Positions 1 through 5,863 of a DNA stretch of 5,863 bases are shown in pieces. Positions within the stretch are counted from its first letter, which is position 1. Every line of letters begins with the position of its first letter. The position numbers and the translations under genes were made by a program. The notes beneath the pieces are model-generated. The model searched no databases and was not told the DNA's origin. It was given only the letters and a program-made list of their open reading frames with translations. The DNA lies in contig JAJYPQ010000276.1 of assembly GCA_021795255.1 (NCBI GenBank), forward strand, positions 1 through 5,863. The letters run 5' to 3'. This DNA is from Pseudomonadota bacterium. GTDB taxonomy: Bacteria > Pseudomonadota > Gammaproteobacteria > Acidiferrobacterales > Acidiferrobacteraceae.

Positions 1-1
1 G

Positions 2-2173
2 TTCGCCGCCGAGGTGACGCGCGTCGCGAAAGAGGTGGGTATTGAGGGCAAGTTAGGCGGCCAGGCCAAGGTGCCGGGGGTGGCTGGTACCTGGAAGGAC
101 TTGACCGAAAACGTGAACCAGTTGGCTGGAAACCTCACGGCCCAGGTACGCGCTATCGCCGAGGTGTCGACCGCTGTGACGAAAGGGGATCTGACGCGTT
201 CTATCACGGTCGAGGCGGAAGGGGAGGTGTTGGCGCTTAAGGACAACATCAACCAGATGATCAAAAACCTGAAGGAGACCACGGAGAAAAACATGGAGCA
301 AGATTGGCTAAAGACCAATCTCGCCCGATTCTCGGCCATGATGCAGGGTCAAAAGAACCTGTCTGCAGTATCGCGTCTTATCATGAGCGAGCTCACGCCG
401 CTTGTGTCGGCCCAACACGGCGCGTTCTATACCGTGAATATAGAGGAGAACAGGCTAGATCTTATCGCCTCTTACGCTTACAACAAAAGCGTGATGGTGC
501 CGACAAGCTTTGAGTTCGGCGAAGGCGTCGTCGGCCAGTGCGCGCTCGAGAAAAAGCCCATCATTTTGAGCGCCGTTCCCGACGATTATATCCGGATTAC
601 CTCTGGCCTTGGCTACGCAGCGCCCGCCAATATCCTAGTATTGCCGGTCCTGTTTGAGGGGGATGTGCTCGCGGTGATCGAGCTTGCCTCATTTCAGTCG
701 TTTAACTCAATACATCGGGTATTTCTCGACCAGTTGATGGTAAGCGTTGGCGTAGTCCTCAACATCATAGGTGCCTCGATGCGCACAGAGGAGCTGCTTC
801 AGGAGCTCCAGAATTCGAACGGCGAGCTCGAGGCGCAGGCCAAGGAGCTCGAAGAGAAGGCGACGCTCCTTGAAATCAAGAACCAGGAAGTCGAGATGGC
901 CAGCCTCTCGCTTGAAGAGAAGGCCGAACAGCTGGCTATGATTTCGAAGTACAAGTCGGAATTTTTGGCCAATATGTCTCACGAGCTACGTACGCCGCTT
1001 AACAGCTTGCTGATTATGGCCAAGCTTTTGGCAGAAAATCGCGACACGAATTTGAGCCCGAAACAGATCCAGTTTGCCAACACCATACATGCGTCCGGCC
1101 GAGATTTGCTTAACCTTATCAATGAGATACTTGATCTCTCGAAGGTGGAAGCGGGTAAGATGGGTATCGTGGCGAGCGACATAAAGGTGTCCGAGCTCGT
1201 GGATTACGTTGTGCGCGATTTCCGCGCGGTTTCGCAACAAAAGGACATTGAGTTCTCCATTGATCTCGCAGACGATGTGCCGGAGTCCATGCATTCCGAC
1301 GGTCAGCGGCTGCAGCAAGTACTCAAGAATCTGTTGTCCAATGCGTTTAAGTTTACCGATAGTGGCGCCATTACCTTGAGGGCCTACCGTTTCGCGGGCG
1401 GCCGGTCGGTGTTTCAGACCGACGCCCTGCGTGAGGCCAAGACCATCGTGGCCTTTGCGGTCCGCGATACCGGTATCGGGATAGCGGACAACAAACGGAG
1501 ATTGATCTTCGAGGCTTTTCAACAAGTCGATGCCACAACTAGCCGGAAATACGGCGGGACTGGGCTTGGGCTTACGATCAGCCGCGAGATATCCAGGCTC
1601 CTAGGCGGCGAGATTCAGCTTCAGAGCACGGTGGGCAAGGGGAGCGAGTTCACGCTTTACCTGCCACAAATCTACGTTGGGCCCGAAGCGGAAGTGGGGA
1701 CCGTAGAGGCAAAAGCGCCCGCGTTCGTGGATGCTATCGAAGGAGAGACGGAAGACGACAGTGAAGAAGTCATCGCTTTTTCGGGGGAGAAGATCCTTGT
1801 CGTTGACGATGATGTGCGCAACATCTTTGCGATTTCTAGTGTCCTTGAGAACCACAGGCTCACCGTACTGTTCGCGGAAAGCGGGATGGACGCCATCGAG
1901 ATATTGGAGACGAATGACAATATCGACGCGGTGCTCATGGACGTCATGATGCCGAATATGGATGGCTATCAGACGACCCAGGCGATTCGCAAGATTGAAA
2001 GGTACCAACACTTGCCCATTATCGCACTCACCGCCAAGGCCATGAAGGGGGATCGGGACAAGTCGTTTGAGGCGGGTTTATCTGATTACATTACGAAGCC
2101 CGTGGACACCACCGCCCTTCTAAAGATGATTAAAAGATGGCTTATGAGTAGAGCGGGATCGACTTTGTCCTAG
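2..2173 (+). CDS. Hybrid sensor histidine kinase, HAMP-GAF-HisKA-HATPase-REC (5' partial)
   Basis: This is a signalling kinase that should autophosphorylate on a histidine and pass the phosphate to its own receiver aspartate. The reading frame is open from base 2, and the residues before the first possible start (GTG at 14) already match the HAMP-repeat pattern, so the true start lies upstream. Residues here are counted from the codon at 14. A HAMP unit covers about 1-88 (EVGIEGKLGGQAKVPGVAGTW, then LTENVNQLAGNLTAQVR). A GAF-like domain spans about 102-255 and a coiled coil about 256-312. HisKA carries the H box SHELRTPLN with phospho-acceptor H323 (codon 980-982). The HATPase has N443 in the N box, the G1 box DTGIG at 485-489, and GGTGLGL at 514-520. 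The C-terminal REC (about 593-708) has D598/D599, phospho-acceptor D643, T673 and K695, so all catalytic residues are present. An acidic linker (about 573-586) precedes REC. No membrane segment is visible in this part. The ligand is unknown. The domain call is firm; the specific pathway cannot be named. Confidence 0.95.
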   Translation, partial: FAAEVTRVAKEVGIEGKLGGQAKVPGVAGTWKDLTENVNQLAGNLTAQVRAIAEVSTAVTKGDLTRSITVEAEGEVLALKDNINQMIKNLKETTEKNMEQDWLKTNLARFSAMMQGQKNLSAVSRLIMSELTPLVSAQHGAFYTVNIEENRLDLIASYAYNKSVMVPTSFEFGEGVVGQCALEKKPIILSAVPDDYIRITSGLGYAAPANILVLPVLFEGDVLAVIELASFQSFNSIHRVFLDQLMVSVGVVLNIIGASMRTEELLQELQNSNGELEAQAKELEEKATLLEIKNQEVEMASLSLEEKAEQLAMISKYKSEFLANMSHELRTPLNSLLIMAKLLAENRDTNLSPKQIQFANTIHASGRDLLNLINEILDLSKVEAGKMGIVASDIKVSELVDYVVRDFRAVSQQKDIEFSIDLADDVPESMHSDGQRLQQVLKNLLSNAFKFTDSGAITLRAYRFAGGRSVFQTDALREAKTIVAFAVRDTGIGIADNKRRLIFEAFQQVDATTSRKYGGTGLGLTISREISRLLGGEIQLQSTVGKGSEFTLYLPQIYVGPEAEVGTVEAKAPAFVDAIEGETEDDSEEVIAFSGEKILVVDDDVRNIFAISSVLENHRLTVLFAESGMDAIEILETNDNIDAVLMDVMMPNMDGYQTTQAIRKIERYQHLPIIALTAKAMKGDRDKSFEAGLSDYITKPVDTTALLKMIKRWLMSRAGSTLS

Positions 2174-2176
2174 GAG
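2172..2176 (+). promoter_or_regulatory. Ribosome binding site overlapping the upstream stop codon
   Basis: AGGAG lies 6 bases before the ATG at 2183 and shares bases with the TAG stop (2171-2173) of the preceding kinase gene. The position supports the ATG at 2183 as the start and suggests that ribosomes finishing the first gene help start the second (translational coupling, inferred). Confidence 0.8.
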
Positions 2177-2182
2177 ATTGGA

Positions 2183-4528
2183 ATGGACGGGGAGGAGAAG
2201 GTTAAGATCCTTGTGGTCGATGACCGACAAGAGAATCTACTTGCGCTCGGAGAAATTCTCGACGATCCCAAGTATGAAGTCGTGAGGGCCCAATCTGGAG
2301 AAGAGGCGCTGAAGGAGGTCCTGCGCAGCGAATTCGCCGTCATTTTATTGGATGTCCAGATGCCTGGCCTGGACGGGTTCGAGACGGCCCGGCTGATCCG
2401 AAAGCGGCGCAAGTCGCGCTCGATACCGATTATTTTTATCACTGCCATTAATAAAGAAGAGCAGTACGTCTATAAGGGTTACGCCCTTGGTGCCGTCGAC
2501 TATCTGTTCAAGCCGTTCGACGTAGATATTTTGCGTTCCAAGGTCGCGGTATTTATCGACCTTTTTCAGAAAACCCGCCAGGTTAAGGCTCAAGCGCGGC
2601 TTTTGCAGGAAAGCGAGCGCCGGGAACGGGCGCGCCAGGTAGCCGAGGTACAGCGCCGCGGTGAGCGGCGTTATCGCAATTTGGCCGATTTTGTTCCGCA
2701 ACTCGTGTGGACTGCAAGCAGCGATCTGCGTCTCGAGTATATCAATCAGCGCGCTCTCACTTATCTGGGCATAGACATATCCCGTGTCGGCGATCTGCAA
2801 TTAGGAGAGATCGTACACCCCGACGACCTCAAGGAACGTGTCCAGGGGTGGCGCGACATTTTGCTCGCGGGCGATGAGCTTGTGGTCGAGGTGCGCCTAA
2901 GACGGACACGGGATCAGGCCTATCGTTGGCACTTGGTCCACCTGCAGGCGGAACAGGATATACGTGGGCGCGTGCGTTCTTGGCTCGGGACGGCCACCGA
3001 CATCGATGATCAAAGACGCACGGTCGAGGCTCTGGCGGCCGAGAAAGAGCAACTGGCGGTGACGCTGCGGTCGATTGGCGATGGGGTTATCACTACAGAC
3101 CTCGGGGGGCGCATCGTTCTGATCAATAGAGCCGCCGAGAGCCTTACGCGCTGGACGCAGGAAGAGGCCCTGGGGAGGCCGCTCGAAGAGGTATTCGTGG
3201 TCCGGGAGGATCTTTCTCCGGCGATCGATGCGATGGGCCTGGGTGTGGGCCTCCCTGCGCCGTTGCGCAAGGCCATCCTCGTTGCACGAGACGGGACCGA
3301 GTGCGAAATTGCAGACGGCATCATGCCCGTTCGCGATGGGGATGGTCAGGTGCGCGGAACGGTCGTGGTATTCCGCGACGTTACCGATATTCAGAGGCTC
3401 GATGAGGAGCGGCAGAAGGCGAGCAAGCTCGAATCCGTCGGACTTTTGGCGGGTGCCATTGCCCACGATTTCAATAATATTTTGACGGCCATCATGGGGA
3501 ACATTTCGCTCGCTAAGCTCCATAGCGCGGCGGGTGAACAGATATTCGATCGCTTGACAGAGGCGGAGCGAGCGGCTTTGTGGGCTAAAGACCTTACGCA
3601 GCAGTTGTTGACGTTCTCCAAAGGCGGTGCGCCGGTCAAAAGGCCGCTGGAGATTGGCTCTGTCGTGCGCGATTCGGCTGAATTTGCCTGCCGCGGGTCG
3701 CACGTTCTCTGTGAGGTCACAGTCCACGACGCCATCGTAGTTGAGGCCGATGAGGGCCAGATCCGCCAGGTGATCCATAATCTTGTCTTGAATGCTCAGC
3801 AGGCTATGCCGACCGGAGGCCGTGTCCGGGTCACGGTCAAGGAGTCGACGGAACCTTTGAGTGGCGGGCGAACCCTGCCACCAGGGCGCTATGCGGAAAT
3901 CATGTGTGTGGACGAAGGCGTCGGCATCAGTGGCGAGCACATGGACAAGATATTTGATCCATATTTTACGACCAAACAAAAGGGTAGCGGGCTGGGTCTC
4001 GCCACCAGCTATTCTATCGTGCGCAAGCACCAGGGGCTTATTACCGTAGAGTCAAAGGCTGGGCAGGGAGCGGAGTTTCGGATCTATCTTCCGCTGTCCG
4101 AAAAGGCGACGGAGCCTGCAAACGTGTCGGATGCCGCCGCGCGAGGAGGTCACGGCCGAATTCTCATCATGGACGACGAGAGCTTTATTCGCGATGTCTT
4201 AGGGCGACTCTTTACCCACTTTGGCTATGAGGTCGGATATGCGAAGGACGGCACCGAAGCCATCGCGGCTTACCGGTCCGCGGTCGATGAGGATCGCCCT
4301 TATCATTTGGTGATTATGGATCTGGTTATTCCCGGTGGCATGGGCGGGCGCGAAGCCATCAAAAGGCTTCTCGACCTCGATCCCGAGGCCAAGGTGATCG
4401 TGTCGAGCGGCTACTCGAACGACCCCATCATGGCCAACTATAAGAAGTATGGGTTTTGCGAAGCGGTCGCAAAACCCTATAAGAATGAAGACTTGAGAAC
4501 GATCGTGCAACGCGTCCTGGCGCGCTAA
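2183..4528 (+). CDS. Receiver-PAS-PAS-histidine kinase-receiver signalling protein
   Basis: This 781-residue protein is complete and appears cytoplasmic, with no signal peptide or membrane segment. An N-terminal REC (about 6-125) has D13/D14, phospho-acceptor D57 (codon 2351-2353), T87 and K110. A charged, probably helical linker (about 130-165) leads to a PAS_3-like domain (about 163-278) and a second PAS domain (about 285-405). The transmitter has the H box AGAIAHDFNNILTAI with H428 (codon 3464-3466), as in NtrB-like kinases with an HDFNN motif. The HATPase shows N537, DEGVGIS from D577, FDPYFTTK (591 region) and GSGLGL (601-606). The C-terminal REC (about 657-780) has D664/D665, phospho-acceptor D713, S741/S742 and K764 in AKPY. 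All catalytic residues are intact. The N-terminal receiver suggests that the kinase is controlled by another kinase, plausibly the hybrid kinase encoded 9 bases upstream. No HPt or DNA-binding domain is present, so the output lies elsewhere. PAS ligands cannot be read from the sequence. Confidence 0.95.
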   Translation: MDGEEKVKILVVDDRQENLLALGEILDDPKYEVVRAQSGEEALKEVLRSEFAVILLDVQMPGLDGFETARLIRKRRKSRSIPIIFITAINKEEQYVYKGYALGAVDYLFKPFDVDILRSKVAVFIDLFQKTRQVKAQARLLQESERRERARQVAEVQRRGERRYRNLADFVPQLVWTASSDLRLEYINQRALTYLGIDISRVGDLQLGEIVHPDDLKERVQGWRDILLAGDELVVEVRLRRTRDQAYRWHLVHLQAEQDIRGRVRSWLGTATDIDDQRRTVEALAAEKEQLAVTLRSIGDGVITTDLGGRIVLINRAAESLTRWTQEEALGRPLEEVFVVREDLSPAIDAMGLGVGLPAPLRKAILVARDGTECEIADGIMPVRDGDGQVRGTVVVFRDVTDIQRLDEERQKASKLESVGLLAGAIAHDFNNILTAIMGNISLAKLHSAAGEQIFDRLTEAERAALWAKDLTQQLLTFSKGGAPVKRPLEIGSVVRDSAEFACRGSHVLCEVTVHDAIVVEADEGQIRQVIHNLVLNAQQAMPTGGRVRVTVKESTEPLSGGRTLPPGRYAEIMCVDEGVGISGEHMDKIFDPYFTTKQKGSGLGLATSYSIVRKHQGLITVESKAGQGAEFRIYLPLSEKATEPANVSDAAARGGHGRILIMDDESFIRDVLGRLFTHFGYEVGYAKDGTEAIAAYRSAVDEDRPYHLVIMDLVIPGGMGGREAIKRLLDLDPEAKVIVSSGYSNDPIMANYKKYGFCEAVAKPYKNEDLRTIVQRVLAR
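4451..4477. repeat. Perfect 11-bp inverted repeat (hairpin) inside the kinase 3' end
   Basis: Arms 4451-4461 (GGGTTTTGCGA) and 4467-4477 (TCGCAAAACCC) are perfectly complementary around a 5-base loop. The repeat falls in codons 757-765 of the second kinase, covering the GF...AKP segment that contains receiver lysine K764. On the minus strand it would lie 54 bases past the galT stop codon. It is followed there by ATACTTCTTATAG, which is only moderately T-rich, so it is not a textbook intrinsic terminator. A role in ending or stabilising the galT mRNA is inference; coding constraint may explain part of it. Confidence 0.7.
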
Positions 4529-4531
4529 GGC

Positions 4532-5647
4532 CTAGGCTGATTGGGCAGCCTCTCCGGGGGCCGGATGCTTGTCGAGGTCGACTGAGCGAAGTTTCAGGGC
4601 GGCCTCCTCGGGGCTTATGGTGTTCACGAAGAGTCCCGATCCGAGCTCAAAGCCCGAAGGGATGGAGGTGCGGGGACAAATCTCGAGATGCCAATGGTAG
4701 CTCGGATCACAACCGCGGCTGTCAGGGCTATGCGGCAGTGAGTGCAAGAAATAATTGTATTGTGCCCCCTCTATTACGGCTTCGAGCCGCGCCATCGTGC
4801 GCCGCAGTACGCGGGCGAGATCGACGAGATCGGCTTGCGTTACGCGCAGGAATTCCGCGTCGTGGGCCAGCGGTAAGATATGCACTTCCCACTCGTAGCG
4901 ACTGGCGAAGGGCTTGATGGCGATAAACCGCTCACCCCGTTCCACCACGTACTGTCCCACACTGATGCGTCGTTGTATGGTCCCGGAATCGCGGTCGTAA
5001 ATTGTCGCCTCAAAGGTGAGCGCCTCATCAATCAGCGAACAAAATATGCAATGGTGATTTTTGGCGTAGTACAGGCGGCTGTAGTCGACCTCGGCCTGGA
5101 CATTGTGGGGAACGACCGGCATACCAATGATCTGGCTATGCGTGTGCGGAATGCTGGCGCCGGCGGCGGGCCCGAAGTTCTTGAAGACTAAGACGTAACG
5201 AAGTTGCTCGTTGGATTGGTACAGCTGTTCCATGCGGGCACGATAGGCCGAAAAAAGCTCCACCAGATGCTCGTTGCTCATCTCGTGAACGGCGATCCCG
5301 TGCTGGCTATGGTCGATAATGACCTCATGCCGACCGTAGCCGTCGATTGTTTGTTGTAAGCCGAGATTGAGGTTCCGGTAACGATGGTCGTCGCCGAGGA
5401 CGGGATAGAGGTTCTCGACAATGCGGATATGCCACTGTTCTTGTTCCGGATATGTGGCGATGGCCGGGGGCGTCATATGCTCGTTGCCATAACAGAACGG
5501 GCAGGTCTCAACGTGGGGCCGGTGGTCCCTTGCGACCGGTTGCTCGGCCTTTTTAGGCCGCATGTTTCTTGCGGTGGCGACCAGAACCGATTCCGTTGGT
5601 ATAATCGGATTGATGCGGATTTCGCGAACGCTAGATGTTTCGGCCAT
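4532..5647 (-). CDS. galT: GalT-family (HIT superfamily) nucleotidylyltransferase, probable galactose-1-phosphate uridylyltransferase
   Basis: Class I GalT enzymes exchange the sugar phosphate of UDP-glucose and galactose-1-phosphate through a uridylyl-histidine intermediate (Leloir pathway). This 371-residue cytoplasmic protein is close to the usual family length of about 350. By comparison with E. coli GalT, C49/C52 (CPFC), H113 (DHS) and H168 fit the structural zinc site. H170 in PHTHSQ fits the nucleophile, with Q172 beside it. A second CxxC (C200/C203) resembles the second zinc site of plant ADP-glucose phosphorylase-type relatives. The C-terminal YHWHLEICPR and SGFELGSG match the family. 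I chose the ATG at 5647 because GGAG lies 7 bases upstream; an in-frame ATG at 5698 would add 17 residues but has no visible ribosome binding site. The gene converges on the second kinase with 3 bases between stop codons and is divergent from dapA. Substrate specificity (uridylyl transfer versus nucleotide-sugar phosphorylase) cannot be settled from the sequence. Confidence 0.88.
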   Translation of the reverse strand: MAETSSVREIRINPIIPTESVLVATARNMRPKKAEQPVARDHRPHVETCPFCYGNEHMTPPAIATYPEQEQWHIRIVENLYPVLGDDHRYRNLNLGLQQTIDGYGRHEVIIDHSQHGIAVHEMSNEHLVELFSAYRARMEQLYQSNEQLRYVLVFKNFGPAAGASIPHTHSQIIGMPVVPHNVQAEVDYSRLYYAKNHHCIFCSLIDEALTFEATIYDRDSGTIQRRISVGQYVVERGERFIAIKPFASRYEWEVHILPLAHDAEFLRVTQADLVDLARVLRRTMARLEAVIEGAQYNYFLHSLPHSPDSRGCDPSYHWHLEICPRTSIPSGFELGSGLFVNTISPEEAALKLRSVDLDKHPAPGEAAQSA

Positions 5648-5654
5648 CAGGGGT

Positions 5655-5658
5655 CTCC
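5655..5658 (-). promoter_or_regulatory. Ribosome binding site deciding the galT start
   Basis: Read on the minus strand, GGAG is separated by 7 bases from the ATG at 5647-5645. The alternative upstream ATG at 5698 is preceded by CACTGTGGCAAA, which has no Shine-Dalgarno match. This favours the 371-residue protein. Confidence 0.7.
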
Positions 5659-5749
5659 GAGCGGCAGGCGGCGACGACACCGCCCAAGAAACGCCCATTT
5701 TGCCACAGTGGACCCAAGTGACGCGAGTGGCGGCACCTACCTGTTTTCC

Positions 5750-5778
5750 TTGCTTGTGGGCTAGGGGGCAAGTAGTAT
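5750..5778 (+). promoter_or_regulatory. Candidate sigma-70 promoter for dapA
   Basis: A weak -35 element TTGCTT (5750-5755) and a -10 element TAGTAT (5773-5778, four of six consensus bases) are separated by 17 bases. Transcription would start near 5785, giving a leader of roughly 18 bases before the dapA ATG. This rests on motif matching only. I found no comparably good promoter for galT on the other strand of this intergenic region. Confidence 0.4.
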
Positions 5779-5802
5779 CGCGGTTTTATCACGGGGCCGG
5801 TT

Positions 5803-5863
5803 ATGTTTCGCGGTAGTCTGGTCGCCATCGTCACCCCCATGCGTGAGGACGGCGCTATCGATT
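5803..5863 (+). CDS. dapA: 4-hydroxy-tetrahydrodipicolinate synthase, N-terminal 20 codons (3' partial)
   Basis: DapA condenses pyruvate with aspartate semialdehyde in the first committed step of lysine and diaminopimelate synthesis, in the cytoplasm. The window holds only residues MFRGSLVAIVTPMREDGAID, which match the family's characteristic N-terminus (MFxGSxVAxVTPM). The catalytic lysine and tyrosine lie beyond the edge. The ATG at 5803 has a GGGG stretch at 5793-5796 with a 6-base spacing as a modest ribosome binding site. The gene is divergent from galT across 155 bp. Other members of the DapA/N-acetylneuraminate lyase family can share this start pattern, but the match to DapA is close for so short a piece. 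Confidence 0.8.
   Translation, partial: MFRGSLVAIVTPMREDGAID

Noticed and set aside
1465..1478. A 14-bp perfect palindrome, CGATACCGGTATCG.
   Set aside because: It encodes the conserved DTGIG kinase motif, and one such palindrome in a window of this size is not surprising.
986..1525. A 179-codon open frame on the minus strand, antisense to the first kinase.
   Set aside because: It covers the conserved HisKA and HATPase coding region on the other strand, and its translation resembles no known family.
2654..2670. A 6-bp GC-rich hairpin (CGCCGC/GCGGCG) in the linker of the second kinase.
   Set aside because: It is short, arises from arginine-rich codons, and has no T-tract or positional meaning.
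2897..4030. A 377-codon open frame on the minus strand, antisense to the second kinase.
   Set aside because: It lies wholly inside a gene with intact kinase domains, its translation shows no recognisable domain, and long antisense frames are common opposite GC-rich genes.
5600..5605. A perfect TATAAT on the plus strand within galT.
   Set aside because: There is no -35 element at suitable spacing, and it lies about 200 bases from dapA, inside conserved coding sequence.
5667..5684. GGCGG/CCGCC inverted repeat in the galT leader, just upstream of its ribosome binding site.
   Set aside because: A 5-bp stem with an 8-base loop in GC-rich sequence is too weak to call as a regulatory structure.
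5648..5698. A 17-residue N-terminal extension of the GalT-family protein from the ATG at 5698.
   Set aside because: It has no ribosome binding site and no family-like sequence, while the ATG at 5647 has GGAG at good spacing.
5384..5816. Plus-strand open frames covering the galT 5' end and the intergenic region.
   Set aside because: They oppose the conserved GalT N-terminus or overlap the dapA start in another frame, and they show no family resemblance.

Overview
The window looks like a chromosomal segment of a moderately GC-rich proteobacterium, most likely a gammaproteobacterium. The evidence is the style of the two multidomain sensor kinases, the dapA start (MFRGSLVAIVTPM...) and the GalT-family protein. 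This placement is inferred from recalled family resemblance, not from a search. Coding density is high. I see no insertion sequence, tRNA, rRNA, CRISPR array or phage gene.

Layout. Positions 1-2173 (+) hold the 3' part of a large hybrid sensor histidine kinase; its N-terminus is cut off by the window edge. After 9 bases, 2183-4528 (+) encodes a second, complete signalling protein: receiver, two PAS-like domains, histidine kinase, second receiver. Its ribosome binding site overlaps the stop codon of the first gene, so the two form an operon with probable translational coupling. Only 3 bases later, and converging on it, lies the stop codon of a GalT-family nucleotidylyltransferase gene on the minus strand (4532-5647). 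A 155-bp divergent intergenic region (5648-5802) separates that gene from the first 20 codons of dapA (5803 onward, +).

Function. The two kinases together hold two transmitter modules and three receiver domains, but no HPt and no DNA-binding or enzymatic output domain. They look like the upper part of a phosphorelay whose output is encoded elsewhere. The first protein may donate phosphate to the N-terminal receiver of the second; that is inference from adjacency. The GalT-family gene and dapA are metabolic genes with no visible link to the kinases beyond position.

Novelty. I found no clear sign of an undescribed system. The points most worth checking are a perfect 11-bp hairpin inside the 3' end of the second kinase gene, which also lies just downstream of galT on the opposite strand; the output-less operon with three receivers; and the uncertain nucleotide-sugar specificity of the GalT-family enzyme.
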